Positions 1-12,440 of a stretch of 64,000 bases of DNA are shown here, one piece after another; position 1 is the stretch's first letter, and the number at the start of each line of letters is the position of its first letter. Both the position numbers and the translations under genes were made by a program. The notes beneath the pieces are model-generated. The model searched no databases and was not told where the DNA came from. It saw only the letters and a program-made list of their open reading frames with translations. Origin of the DNA: Thysanoteuthis rhombus (lineage: Eukaryota; Mollusca; Cephalopoda; Oegopsida; Thysanoteuthidae); NCBI GenBank assembly GCA_963457665.1, contig OY735215.1, forward strand, positions 34,245,672 through 34,309,671, read 5' to 3'.

Positions 1-238
1 ACTTTTGGCTTGGTAGTCCTGTTAAACCTTCACTAGGTCTCCCTAAGAGATCATCAGATAATAAAACCGTCAAAGAGGAAGAGTTTTCATTCATGTATTC
101 TTATCTCTTTTCCATTAGAGATACCTTGCTGTAAAGTCAGGATTACACCAAACGCATTCAGTGACTGTAATGAAAATTAGTAGCAGTTAGGTTTTCTCTT
201 AACTAAAATTCACTTTTTTTTTTTCTCTCCTTCTTCAG

Positions 239-318
239 GGTCTTGATGACAAAAGGCTTCCATTGTTGACCGTTTATTTTCGAGTACAGTTTTATGTAGA
301 TGAAGTCTGTTTGCTCAG
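239..318 (+). CDS. FRMD6: FRMD6-like exon (first in window), end of F1 lobe
   Basis: A pyrimidine tract and CAG precede it and GTAAGT follows. It starts in phase 0 (GGT CTT GAT) and ends with two bases of an Arg codon. Confidence 0.85.
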
Positions 319-3300
319 GTAAGTACACAGACCCCCCCTCTCCATCCTTCCCAGCATTGTGAGAAATAGAAACTTGTTTGATGAAATGGGGTGGAGTTCA
401 ATGTACCCTCTAATTTTTTTGTAGTCAGTGTGCAAAAATCTTATATTGCATTTTTTTTCCCCCCTTGCACTTGTGACAGAAGAGTGTGCACTGAATACTT
501 GAAATATATGTTGTATAAATATTTGGAAAAACCAATTTGTCAGCAGAAACTATTCAGTTTGTTTGTAATATTTTTATTTTTATTTTTTCAAAGAGAATAA
601 TTATACTTGAAATTATAGGTGTTAGTATAATCTATTATATTATTTAATTTCTGGTTGAACCACTTTTTTGAACTCTCACAAAGTGCCTAAAACAGTTCCA
701 TTAGGGCCCTAAATAAATGTGCAAAATTCACATATGGATTCCCCTTTAGCAAAAAAAAAATTCTGGGTTCTGCATGGGTGTTTTCAACCTGATAATGATT
801 TCCATCAATATATATTATGCCAAGTCTTATTTACTCAACTAAATTTGGCATTCGTATTTAATGGACCTCGGGGAAGGTTTTGAAGTAAAATATGCACAAC
901 ACCCCAAGGCCAAATAGTTATTAATTACTACATTGTTTTAGACAAGCTATAGTGCGCACATTAATTTCCTTTCTGTGGTGATTGCAAAACATGCGTGTGT
1001 GCAGCTTTGAGGTAACTCTGGGTTCAAACCACTACCCACTTTGGAATTTAGCTTAGCTTTAGTTATGGTCACTGCAGCCTTATATACGATGCCACGAATC
1101 CGTTATCATTCATAAATGATCGAAATGGAACAACATTAGTGAATGTTATTCCTACTAACAACGAAGACATGAAAGGGTATACACATGTCAAACATTTGGG
1201 ATAATTTTCACTTTGAAATATAAGAATGGATCAATCAGTCCGTAGCTTGACACTATTCTTATCCGAATTTTGAGTTGAGTGTTTAAATATCCTAAAATGC
1301 ATACCGTATATAAGATACATTTGAAGAAAAAAAAACGAAACTTATGCAAATATTAACAATGTATTCAATACACTGGTATTATGACTAGGTAAGTGCCTAT
1401 TGGAGCTCAATGTGGACTATTGTAGGGCTTGGATGAGATGCAATGAGTGATAATCTTTAAAATAAGTTTATAAACTATTTGTCTGATTGTTAGACATATA
1501 CAGTAAGACTATTTGATAGGATATTCAATCTCTTTGGAAGATAGAGCCTCTAATTCATAGTTACTAGACTGGCAATTGAAGTATTCCTCTCTTTATAGGT
1601 TATTTGAAGATGCTAAGAAAAGTTTTGGATTCCTTTTCAACCAAAATGAATTGAATAATTCATAAATGGATTTCTTTTAAACTATTTTTGTATTCTAATT
1701 TCAGAGAAAAAGTAACAAGACATTTGTATTACCTCCAGTTGAAAGAAAATGTTCTCAACTACAGACATTTGTGTAGTGAGGAACGCTGCTTCCAACTTGC
1801 TGCTTTTGCACTGCAAGCAGATTTTGGGAACTATTATCCTGAGAAGCACCAGCCGGGCAACTATTTCGACCCAAGGGAATATTTCCCAGCTTGGGTAAGT
1901 AAAACTTGGAGAATCGAAAGGTTGTATCAAGTATGAATGTTGGGATAATTTGCTATCAACACTTGGAGATATTGGAATATAAAGTTTCTTAACTTTTTAA
2001 AACCTTTTTTTTTATAGACCTGAAAGAAATATAATTAACCAAGTATCAATATATAAATTATCCTATTTTTATTTTTAATTTTTTTCATTAGAAAACCACT
2101 GAATTCTACTTGTGATATAGGTTGTATAAACAGCCAGTCTGTATGTATTTCAAAGTCTTGCTGCTAAATTCTAACACAAACCCCTCCTCTTATTTCTTTT
2201 TTTTTTTTTTTTTTCATTGGTTGCAGATGGTAGGAGAACATGGTCAGGAATATTTGTTCCAGAATGCCCCCAAAATGCATAAGGAACAGCAGGATGTCAC
2301 AAGGAATGAGGCAGAACTCAAGTACATACGTGAAACCATCAAGTACCCTGCTGCACATAATCTACACTTTTATCGAATGAAGAAAAAGAAAACAGATAAA
2401 ATATGGAATGCATGGCTTGGTATTTGTCCTAAGGGTGTAGAAATTTATGAGGTATGTTACTATTCAGTTATTTATACCAACTACAATTTTAACTTATCTT
2501 TCAACTTTTTTTTTTTTTTTTTTTTTTAAATAAATAAATCTTCTACTTGGAGCATTGGGGAGAGGTGGAGATGAGTCATGTTGCTTTGTTCATTTTTTTT
2601 TTTTTTTTCCAATCTAAACTCTCTTGAACAAGTTACTGAAGTTGGTAGTTATGGTGGGTTGGATGAGTTACAGTGTGCAGTATTCTTTCAAATGCCTTTA
2701 CTAGGGTTGTCAGACTTTCTTGGGGGGGGGGCACACCTGACCGAAATTGTATACTTTGGGGACCAAATTAAGTAGCTTCAGTACCTAAATGACTTGAGAT
2801 CCATCATCAAACTAGGCTTGTGGGGAATTGATAAAAATCCTTTATTTTTTTCCCCCCCTCTTCTTAATCTATATTTATCATACCATTTGTATATAAGGAT
2901 ACTTATCCTATGTAAATATTCTTCAGTACCAAATTTTTATTTTTGGAACCAAATAACTTATTTTAATACCAAATTTGCCCAAATTTTCCTAGATCTGAAA
3001 CTTTTTCAGAATCATCCCTTTTTTTAAAGCACACATTTTATATGCAATCTTATATAATCTCTGAATGTAAATTCCCTTTGTGTAAAGTATTTGCATTTTT
3101 TTTTTCTTTTCTAGGAAATGAAAGGCAATTTCAAAAATCTCTTATCAACGTTTCTCTGGCCAGATATTGAGAAGTTGTATTTCGATGTAAGTATTACTAT
3201 AGGTAATCTATTCCTTTCAATACTGTTATCTGTTGGAGTTTGGAGATAAAGAGGAGGATGATATGATTGTTTTACGCTCTCTGTATTCAGATCATTGTCT

Positions 3301-5518
3301 GATAAAAGCTGCCCCAATACAGGTTGAGCATCTTTTTTCAAAAATGTCTGCGACTAGAAATATTCTGGATTTTTTTAGATTTCGGAATACTCTTACATCT
3401 CTGTCCAATTTCTACAATAGCTTGACTTAGTTCTTTTTCTCATCACTCTTATTCATAGGGTTATCTGAGAGTTTTTTTTATATTTTCAACTCTATTTTTG
3501 TACAGATGAAAGATGCACAAAAAAATACTGTGATCAATTTGTTTTGACTTGGGACTTGTTTTATCTTTCACACTTTTTGATGTAATCAGTTTCATATTTC
3601 AAAAGTTTTACACAAAGATGTCCTATATTTTACTGTAGTCAGAATAGTTTACTAATTTTGGAAATTAGTTCCATCTCTCGTCTTTGTCGTACTAGAGGTG
3701 TGGAAGTATCCTCTTATGATGTCATGTCAGCTTCTAAAAACTTGAAGATTTTGGTACATTTGGTTTTCAGACTTTCAGATGAGGGGTACTCAACCTATTC
3801 CTTAATGTCTTCATGTGATAAATCTATTTGATTAGATGTTATGGACTTGGATTTTCTGATGATTGTTATTCTTTCTGCTTTCAAGTTCATGTTCTTAAAG
3901 GTAATTTCAGTGGAGTATATATGAGGTTTTAAAAAAAAGTCTTACTGAGGAAGCCATTCATTATAATCACAAATAACGTTATCAAATGGTTGTTATTTCA
4001 GTCGGATGGTATGAAGCACTCAATTTAAAATGAATCGAAAATTCATTAAATTTTGTGAATTTTTCATAATGTTGAGTTGTTTTTAACTAAGAATTTATAT
4101 ATTTCTGTTTTGATTCTCATTTTTTGCCTTGTTTGTTCCTCTTTTTCAGAAAAAGAAGTTTGAGATCCGTTCCGTTGGTCGGCCTGAGGGACGCAAATTT
4201 ACGTACTACACAGAAAGCGATACAAAGTCAAAATATATTCTTTCTATTTGTCGCAATACTCACATGTTTCATTTAGAACTGGAACCAAAATTAATGGAAA
4301 TTCGTCATCTGCAAGCTGAAGGTAAATTCTGAAACCCCAAAATTCATTGATGCTCACTGACGCCCTCCCCTTCTCCCTCCCCTCTCCCTCTCCCTCGCCC
4401 TGTTTGTATAAGATACATAAAACATCTGGGTGAAAATTCAATCCTGACCTTTCAAGTGCTAGGGAAGAATGTCATATTAGTTTGATTTTATTGATCATTG
4501 ACAAATGCCTTCCACTTAAGAATTTTCTTCATCAGACACTATACCTTGATATCCTTCAAAGAGCTAGTCATCTTTTTCTTTAAAACTAAGATCTTTCTTG
4601 CAAATTCATAGATCACCTTTTCTATAATTTCGAAACTATTATTTAAAAAAAAATAGTATCTGAAGAAATAAAATGAAAAAGAAAATCGAAGGTGGATGTT
4701 CTTAATTGTGAGTTTATATAATTATATTATCTTTTTCAGATAAAAGAAGATACCGTGAATCTTATATCTACAGTGATGCTCGTGACTTGGTGGTTAATGG
4801 GGGTCTGGTGCCCTACTGTGCGGCTCCGTCTACCAGTAGTGGCAGGTCAGGGACTGGCGTTGTGCAGCGATGTTCAGTCGTCAGTGACACAAGCTCCAAT
4901 ACAACATCAGGAATTGTCAGTGATAAAGTCACCGTCAGTTTTGATGAAAATGACGGTAAGTTTACTTTTTTTGCATTGAGTTGACATTTTCTTTTCAATT
5001 TTTCTTATGTCTTCTTTCTGAATTGAATTATATGAAAGCTGATCTGGCAAGGTGAATTACCTTTTGTCTTGTACATGTCCAGGTTTTCCCTCGGACAAGG
5101 TTTAGGCGTTTAGAAAAAAAAATAAAAGGAACAAATCATTTCTCTCGATAACTATACTCGGATTCGCCAATTTTTCTCTCGCATTATAGACAAGTCAATA
5201 CTGTAGTAACTAAGATGATAATGATTAAGAAGCTTTGATACTTGAAGCAACTTGAGAATTGACTAAGAATCTTGCTTGTCATTGCATCAGGTAGATTTGC
5301 TTTGAAAACGATTCTTTCCATACATTCTGCGCAAAAACTATTGCTTTTTCCTTGTACCAAACTTCAAGGGAGGTAATGCATTATGCTGCCACGTTGGATT
5401 ACTAATTACCCTAGAAAAAATTCCCGGATGTGTATCCATTTCTGAGATGATTTATTTAAAGAAACTTATTTGCAGTAGTATTTCCTCATTTTTTTCATTG
5501 AAATGCCGGCTATAGATC

Positions 5519-5589
<71 letters not shown>

Positions 5590-8500
5590 TCACTCACACT
5601 GAATTGATTATTAGGCTAGAGATGGAAAAAAAAAAATTGCAAACATGTTTGGGAGAAAGGCTTTTTTCCTCACTTCCCAGGCACTTGTTATAAATGCTGA
5701 ATAGGTAGACTAGGAGGTAAGATTGGGAATGTATATTGAGGCAGTTAACAATCATTTGTCCAAGAAATGGAAGCAAATGGCTGATATACTCCTGGTTATT
5801 CATGACAAATGTAGTCAATGATTAACAATGAGACATCAGTTGTCAATATATAACTAAGAGTATCTTCATTCAGAAATGTGTTATTCTAATGTGTGATTCA
5901 ACTCATAATATAAGTTTTTACTGAACTGATCACTGAATTTGTGTCTGGCAGTATTTTTGTTCGGTAATCACTGCTAACAAAAGGTGAGAAGTAACTCATT
6001 CATTGATCAGTCTTTTTCCAATTTTTTAAATCATCGCTCCTTACATGACATGCTGCCAAAACATGTTGGTCATGTGATGGTTTCTATTGAGTGACTAATC
6101 AGACCTGTATTTCTATTAAAAAAATGACATCAGTCTACAAGAGAATTTAAACTCTCTGCTTCACTTTGAATTTGGTTGTCATACTATTAAAACCATGTGT
6201 TGGAGATATTGTCGCTTAACCTTTGGCACTCTGTAGGCAACTTCATTTGCTGAGCAAAAAGTTTGTCCGGCCACTGCAGGCGACTCCAATCGCTGAACAA
6301 TAGTACTTGAAGTTTTAGGTTTTTATGTCAGTCCTACATGAACATACACAAGTGATGGCCCTTCAAATTTACCAAGTACAAAATTTTGGTACCTTACGAA
6401 AAAGAATAGTGTTAATGTTTGAATGATCCCCCCCCCCTTTGCAAAAAGTCCTTATTTCTTTCTCCTCCTGAGATCATATAAATTGTAATATGGTGTTTGT
6501 TCATTACTCTTTTCTTTCAGATAATGGTCGTGAAATCATAATTGATAGTCCTCCAAGAGCCAATGTTTTAGGTACTCCTAATCAAGGCCGAAATAAATTT
6601 ACGATCCCACCTCGAGAAACTGTCACAAATTTACAAGGTATTTTTTATTTATTCATGACTAAAAAGAAACACCTATCTGGTTTGCTGCCAAGGATTAGAT
6701 AACTTCCCACAACAAGTGGTCATTCTGGTACCACTGACGAGTTAACTCCCCTTAGCAAGGAATCATTCCTGTGCCACGAATGAGATAACTCCTCTTACAA
6801 TAGTGTATTAATTCTTTGCAAAATGGCTAAACCCCTCTAGAAAGCGAGAAGTATGTTTTGCTAAACGTGAGTGTAAATACTAATATACTCAATGAAGTGT
6901 AATTATACATAGATCCAGGCTTAAGAATTTCATACTCATTTGAATTATTGATATTTATTAATTTAATTCATTTATGTATATATTACATCTATCAGATATT
7001 CTACTGTGTATATTATTTGATTTCTAGGAAAATAACGATTTAGATGTACACTGAAGACTTTATTTTCATCAGTTTAAAAAAAAAATTTTTTATTTTTTTT
7101 TATTCAAGAAAAACCTGGCACAGGAGTTAAAAATATATTTGGCAGTGAACAAGTTAATAACTGTTCAGTTTGTTCCTCAATATTCATCTTGCATTTTAAG
7201 TTTGTATAAATTATAGGTTTGGATATTCAGAAGCATCTAATTTAATATTCCAAATTTTGTTCTGACACTTGAACTCTTTCATGTCCTTAATGTTATGATT
7301 GCATCTGTAAACTTGAAGCTATTAAAGTGGACTGATCTGCTTTGTATATTATAACAATGAATTCAATAACGTGAGAATTTATGACAATGTAAATTCAAAT
7401 TCTCATATCCTTTGTTTAATGGTATCAGCTGGTCAATATCTAAAAGACCCTGTCCCAAAGTAATCATGAGCAACTTCCTTTCTCTGTGCGTCTCTCTCTC
7501 TCTCTCTCTCTGTTCATTTTTTTATATATATAGTATTGGTTAAAGAAAAACTTGCTCTATAATATGGCTACAAATATTTTGTTTTTCTCAATTTGATACA
7601 GATTATATGCTGGCAGCTCCTGTTTCTAGTAATAGAAGTCCAAAGTTTGACAATGGGCCGATGGAATTATACAAGTCTGCGAACCGTTCTGGAAATAGTC
7701 CGAATTCCAAAAGTAACTGTCCACACTCTCCTTTGTCCCAAACAAACAGCAGTGGTAGTTATCGAAGCCACTTGTTACCCCAACAACAGCAGCAATCGCA
7801 GCAGCAGCAGCAACAGCCACCACAACCAACACCACCATCGCAACAGCAACAAACACCACAGCCAAGTCCGCAAGCCCAGTCAGTCACCCCACCTGCTCCA
7901 AGCACCCAACAAATTCTCTACAGTAGTCAGATACCTCTGAAGTATGCCATAACAGGGGCACCACAACCAGCTTTGCCCCAGCCACCATCCCCTTGTGAGA
8001 AGCCGAGTAAACCAATTAGCCGTAGTGTGAGTAGGCGGGACAGCTTCAAGCAGCACAGATTGTTACATGTGGAGCCGGAAACTCCCAAAGAGCCACCCCC
8101 TTTGCCTACAGAATCCCCAAAGACTGATCCCAGTGCAAATATATACTCTCTGCCACCCCCACTTCCAGTATCACATCCACCTAACATGGAACCGAGAATG
8201 TTGCCAAAGAACATGGTTTCAATCCCTGCCATCAACTACAGCCCACCATCGTCCAATCAGAATCTTACTTCCACGACAGCTGGTATAGAACATGTGGTTG
8301 CACCTTGGGCAACATCCTGGGCTGCAGCTAATGGCTTGCCCCCTTCAGCTTCTGCTGACAAACTTGGCCCGACACAAATGGCAGGGGCATGGGCAAACGG
8401 TGACGCTTCGGTCCAAGATGCATGGAACAAAAATCTTGCTGATCAAATTGTAAGCTCAATGTCTACTAACCCTCAGTGGAAAAACTTGCCGCCTGATCAT

Positions 8501-10164
8501 TCAGCTTGGCCAGCAGATGCCATCCCATCTCTGGTCAGTAATGATTGCCGTGGTTTCAGCACCGTGGAGGCTATTGGTCCTAAGCATAGTCTGCCAGACA
8601 TCTTGCGGGGTGATCTTCCGTCGCAACGACCCAACGATGCCAGTTTACTGAATGCCCTGCCTTCTCCATCTTCTGTTGCTCCCTCTTCCACTGCTTCTGT
8701 ATGTGATGTCTTGGATTTGAATGGACATCCACAGCCAGTGGAGGCTGGCTTCCAAACAGAGCCTGTCACTTCCCCATCCATGGACAAGTGTGCTGGAGTC
8801 ATGTCTGCTGAGCAGACTGTTGATACTGTCAGGAATCAGGTAAGAGGACCATGACTTTTCTCAATTTTCTTTCCAAGTCGGTCATGGAATATTATCTTCA
8901 TAATGGGTGGGTGTTTGAAGGAGGGTAGGGTCAAAGACGATGCTGGTGTTTAAAATTTTGCTCTCAAGCTTTTGCTTTGACAATCCCTTCTTCCAATCCT
9001 TGATGATGTCATTGCACCATTTCAGCTGATCCATTCTTCAGCCCTCATCAGGTGTATGATTCATAAAAAAAGAGACAACTTTTTTTTTCTCTCTTTTTCT
9101 TTTCTCCAATTGAAGAATGGATAAGCTGAAATGTGTTGCAACATGAAGGCTTGGAAGAAGAGATTTGATTATGCAAACTAAAGTTAGAATGTCATAGGTA
9201 TAGACAATAAAATTTTTGCTGAAAAATCCAGATAATTTTTTGAATAAATTTTTTTTTTTCTTTTTTCTTCTTTTTTTTTTCTCCCCCCCCTTCTTCTTTT
9301 GCTGATATTATTCCATAATTTTTTCTTTTCTCTTCTCAGCCTTCTGAACAAACGAGTTTGGAAACAAACCAGCACCAAGCTCCAGTACCCCCATCTCCAT
9401 CACAACCACCCTCACAATCTGCCCCTGCAGTCCAACAGCAGCAACAACTTCTTTCTGTAGGAGGAGGAGGAGGAGGAAGGGCCACAGCAGAGTCTGAAGG
9501 CACTAACCTCAACCTGGATGCCAAACCAAAATCACCCACAAAAATTTCTTTGAAAAACCAAAAGGAGATCTTACATCCGGAACTTGAAAAAATCCGAACT
9601 GAAGCCAACCGGATTTCTGTTCCATTCATCACAGCGCTCTTTAATGATCATTCGCTTATGGAAAACAACAGTGGTAGTTTTTGCTCGACGGATACCGGCA
9701 CCATGAAGTCTACGGATTCCAGACACTCACAGGCCTCAAACCATGACACCGATACCCGAAGGTTATCAGCCTGTTATCCAAGCCGCACAGGGACTATGAT
9801 TACATTTCACCCAAATCGTCCATTTAGTTGGCACGATGAAAAATATGACTTTGACACGGCACTAGTAGCTAGCGGTTATTCCCCAGGCTGTAATGGCACA
9901 GCTAATGTGGGTGGCCTCTCACCCAGTTATTTTAACAATCACCACAGTGAACCACATACCTTGAATAATTTTAGTTCGCCTCTTCCTACCTCGTGGACCC
10001 ATTCAATAGCCTGTATGCCTGGATGTAGCCTGTCTCTGAACGCGTATTCTTCCCAAATTACAACGCAGCACATGATTCCTGCCAGACTGTCTTGTGGCGG
10101 CCACGACAAAAATGAAAACTCAATCCCACACAAAACTCTCAAAGAAAACATTGGGATTGCATAA
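239..10164 (+). CDS. FRMD6: FERM-domain protein, FRMD6/Willin/Expanded type (5' incomplete)
   Basis: Nine exons join in phase: 239-318, 1705-1894, 2227-2451, 3115-3186, 4150-4321, 4740-4955, 6521-6637, 7602-8839 and 9340-10164. They give 1044 residues to a stop; the N-terminus lies upstream of the window. Exons 1-6 encode the FERM domain: end of the F1 lobe (FRVQFYVDEV), F2 (CFQLAAFALQADFG, then YFDPREYFP), and the PH-like F3 lobe (KFEIRSVGRPEGRKFTYYT) ending in RRYRESYIYSD. That last motif matches vertebrate FRMD6. FRMD6 and fly Expanded act at the apical cell cortex upstream of Hippo/Warts kinases. The ~660-residue tail is disordered, with polyglutamine, proline-rich stretches (PPPLP) and RRDSF. 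It makes the protein longer than vertebrate FRMD6 (about 620 aa), closer to Expanded. No PPxY motif is visible in these exons. The family is secure; the choice of FRMD6 over another FRMD subfamily is likely. Confidence 0.88.
319..1704 (+). other. FRMD6-like intron with a repeat remnant
   Basis: No coding signal. About 1303-1510 resembles 34690-34870: both pair a (C)CGTATAT...TATAAGAT start with a GTTATGACTAG-type middle. It is a diverged MITE-like repeat. Confidence 0.55.
1705..1894 (+). CDS. FRMD6: FRMD6-like exon, F2 lobe
   Basis: The acceptor is TTTCAG and the donor TGG|GTAAGT. It encodes HLYYLQLKENVL, EERCFQLAAFALQADFG and YFDPREYFPAW, the most diagnostic part of the FERM domain. Confidence 0.9.
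2227..2451 (+). CDS. FRMD6: FRMD6-like exon, F2/F3 junction
   Basis: Exactly 75 codons. The acceptor TTGCAG sits behind a long T-run and the donor is GAG|GTATGT. It encodes NAPKMHKEQQDVTRNEAEL and HNLHFYRMKKKKTDKIWNAW, the expected F2-to-F3 transition. Confidence 0.9.
2452..4149 (+). other. FRMD6-like introns around the 72-nt exon
   Basis: Long T-runs lie at 2504-2527 and near 2590. Positions 3933-4085 match the left part of the dispersed repeat at 43166-43465. Nothing else is recognised. Confidence 0.5.
3115..3186 (+). CDS. FRMD6: FRMD6-like exon, F3 lobe
   Basis: 24 codons in phase 0, with acceptor TTCTAG and donor GAT|GTAAGT. It encodes LLSTFLWPDIEKLYFD, the F3 strand carrying the W-x-x-I-x-K-L pattern. 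Confidence 0.88.
4150..4321 (+). CDS. FRMD6: FRMD6-like exon, F3 lobe
   Basis: 57 codons plus one base. It encodes KKFEIRSVGRPEGRKFTYYT and then the F3 C-terminal helix (MFHLELEPKLMEIRHLQAE). The donor is GAAG|GTAAAT. Confidence 0.9.
4740..4955 (+). CDS. FRMD6: FRMD6-like exon, end of FERM and linker
   Basis: It opens in phase with DKRRYRESYIYSDARDLV, the FRMD6-type close of the FERM domain, then becomes Ser/Thr-rich linker. The donor is GACG|GTAAGT. Confidence 0.87.
5519..5588. repeat. (TG)n(TA)n microsatellite
   Basis: A compound dinucleotide tract in the 4956-6520 intron. The rest of that intron shows no recognisable feature. Confidence 0.95.
6521..6637 (+). CDS. FRMD6: FRMD6-like exon, linker
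   Basis: Phase 1 at both ends. It encodes a Pro/Asn-rich linker (DSPPRANVLGTPNQGRNKF). Because it is symmetric it could be skipped without a frameshift. The donor GTATTT is weak. Confidence 0.8.
7354..7490 (+). repeat. Dispersed repeat, right part
   Basis: In the 6638-7601 intron. It shares AAAGACCCTGTCC and the surrounding ~130 bp with 43305-43465, and more weakly with 31440-31590. Confidence 0.6.
7602..8839 (+). CDS. FRMD6: FRMD6-like long tail exon, polyglutamine and proline-rich
   Basis: A 1238-nt exon, open throughout, with donor CAG|GTAAGA. It holds a CAA/CAG-encoded Gln-Pro region (7781-7880), a basic phospho-site-like RSVSRRDSFK, two SH3-type proline clusters and a Ser-rich end. The tail is predicted disordered. 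Confidence 0.85.
9340..10164 (+). CDS. FRMD6: FRMD6-like terminal coding exon
   Basis: Phase 0 acceptor TTCTCAG. It encodes a short polyQ, a six-Gly run, a helix-prone block (ILHPELEKIRTEANRISVPF), then a Ser/His/Asn-rich tail ending HKTLKENIGIA and TAA at 10162-10164. Confidence 0.87.
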   Translation, partial: PSEQTSLETNQHQAPVPPSPSQPPSQSAPAVQQQQQLLSVGGGGGGRATAESEGTNLNLDAKPKSPTKISLKNQKEILHPELEKIRTEANRISVPFITALFNDHSLMENNSGSFCSTDTGTMKSTDSRHSQASNHDTDTRRLSACYPSRTGTMITFHPNRPFSWHDEKYDFDTALVASGYSPGCNGTANVGGLSPSYFNNHHSEPHTLNNFSSPLPTSWTHSIACMPGCSLSLNAYSSQITTQHMIPARLSCGGHDKNENSIPHKTLKENIGIA

Positions 10165-12440
10165 TTAGTGGCACTGATTTTGATATGGTTAAACTTATGT
10201 CAACTTGTTCTTTCCATTAGATGTAACCAGCTTATTTTTTTTTTTTACCTAGGAAAAAAAAATGTCTGTTTCATATGAAGTATGTTTTTATTATTATTAT
10301 TATTATTATCATCATAAAGAGGAAAAATGTTCATCTGTTTCTGTAAAAAGTTTTTAGTAGTTTTAATTTCACTTTCTCTTTTATCTTCAAATTTCATTGG
10401 CATCTTTGAAAAAATATGATCGATGTCTCTTTGGAGAAATATAGGAAAGTGCTTTGCAATTGGTTATTTTCACAGGTATTTAAAAAAAATATATTTGGTT
10501 CCCCCTGTCTCTCTCTCTCTTTGTGTTCACCCCCGTCTCTCTCTCTCTTTGTGTTCACCTCCGTCTCTCTCTCTCTCTTTGTGTTCACCTCCGTCTCTCT
10601 CTCTCTCTTTGTGTTCACCTCCGTCTCTCTCTCTCTCTTTGTGTTCACCTCCGTCTCTCTCTCTCTCTCTTTGTGTTCACCTCCGTCTCTCTCTCTCTCT
10701 TTGTGTTCACCTCCGTCTCTCTCTCTCTCTTTGTGTTCACCTCCGTCTCTCTCTCTCTCTTTGTGTTCACCTCCGTCTCTCTCTCTCTCTTTGTGTTCAC
10801 CTCCGTCTCTCTCTCTCTCTTTGTGTTCACCTCCGTCTCTCTCTCTCTCTTTGTGTTCACCTCCGTCTCTCTCTCTCTCTTTGTGTTCACCTCCGTCTCT
10901 CTCTCTCTCTTTGTGTTCACCTCCGTCTCTCTCTCTCTCTTTGTGTTCACCTCCGTCTCTCTCTCTCTCTTTGTGTTCACCTCCGTCTCTCTCTCTCTCT
11001 TTGTGTTCACCTCCGTCTCTCTCTCTCTCTTTGTGTTCACCTCCGTCTCTCTCTCTCTCTTTGTGTTCACCCCCGTCTCTCTCTCTCTCTTTGTGTTCAC
11101 CCCCGTCTCTCTCTCTCTCTTTGTGTTCACCCCCGTCTCTCTCTCTCTCTTTGTGTTCACCCCCGTCTCTCTCTCTCTCTTTGTGTTCACCCCCGTCTCT
11201 CTCTCTCTCTTTGTGTTCACCCCCGTCTCTCTCTCTCTCTTTGTGTTCACCCTTTATTATTCTTTTATCTAAAGTATCCTTTCCTTGAATTTGACTCTTC
11301 ATTTTCCTAATCTTTTTTGTAGAAGCCAAGGTTTTATCTTCCCGTATGCATTTATTTTTTTAGTATCTTATAGTTGCAAATTGATACTCATCTTCCTTGT
11401 AACTGTTGACTGTGTGACTGTAATCTTAATTTTGTATTCAACTGGGAATGTGTTATTTCCTATTTTATTATAAGTCACCAAAAGATAGCAATTATGTAAG
11501 TGTTTCTAAACTGTGCTTATAGCTTTACTGCAGATTCTCATTAACCTTTAGCACTCTGCATCTTTTTCAAGGTACCAAGATTTTTTGCCCTTTGAAAGCC
11601 CCTTATTTCAGTGTCTGTTTATGTAACATTAAATAAAATTAATGGGTTACTACACTTAATCTAATAATAAAAATAAGATCTCCTTACATTGTGCTAAAGG
11701 TTGAGACTACAACTATAAAGACTTCTACTATTGTTAAAACAGAAATCCCTATTTTCCATCCACAGATTGATAAATTTTCGACTCTATGCAGTATTTTAGT
11801 TCTGTATATATTTTATGTCCAGTTGATTGCATTTGAGAATTTTTTTTTGTTAATTTTTATAAGACTTGTTTCTTTTATGGAAAGTTTTTACAAAAATCTG
11901 GAATTCCCAAGAAGTTCGGAATTCAATTTTGCTTTAATTTTTTTTTTTTCCCCAAATGTGTATTGATATTTGTAGAATGTTAGCATGTTGCTAAATCAAA
12001 AAGTTTATCTACACAAACTAGTCTATTTAACATTTAATTTTAATCACATAAAAATGCTTTTAAAAGATCAATGAAACCGGCAAAATTTTTTTTTTTTTTC
12101 CCCCTTTTTTTTAAATGCAAGTGTTTAACTTTAAATGCAATTTTTCATCATCTATGGAAGCTCCAAGTTTGGACAAGGGCCATAAAAAAAAAAAACTTAT
12201 AGGTGCTTACACCCCCCCTCTTTGTCCTCTTTCTCCAGCCCCCCCCTTCTTTGTCTGCCCACCTCTTTCTCCAGCCCCTTCCCCCTCAATCACATCATCA
12301 ATGTTGCATGTTAGGTCAGGTATGACCGTGCTATTGTAATATATATGTACATATATGTAGTCTTACCTACAAGGTGATGTATATAAGAAATAGCTTTTTA
12401 GCCTTATTTTTTGTCATCACTTTGTAACCTGAAAAATAAA
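10165..12440 (+). other. Probable FRMD6-like 3' UTR
   Basis: Non-coding after the stop. Candidate poly(A) signals AATAAA occur at 11632-11637, 11666-11671 and 12435-12440. Using any of them would put the whole minisatellite at 10501-11252 in the mRNA. The true end is not determined. Confidence 0.45.
10501..11252 (+). repeat. 30-bp CU-rich minisatellite, 25 copies
   Basis: The unit is a run of CTCTCT followed by TTTGTGTTCACC and CCG/TCCG. I count 25 copies of the TTTGTGTTCAC core. Spacing is exactly 30 bp apart from one 28-bp and one 32-bp step near the left edge. Units with CCCC after the core lie at both edges and CTCC units fill the centre, as expected from internal homogenisation. Because 30 is divisible by 3, long meaningless ORFs run through it on both strands. 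Confidence 0.97.

Noticed and set aside
10501-11252. Regular repeats as a CRISPR-like array
   Set aside because: Units are contiguous, without unique spacers, and lie in a eukaryotic gene.
10394-11329. Long repetitive ORFs on both strands (e.g. GGEHKERERD repeats)
   Set aside because: They exist only because a 30-bp minisatellite is divisible by three. No splice or start context supports coding.
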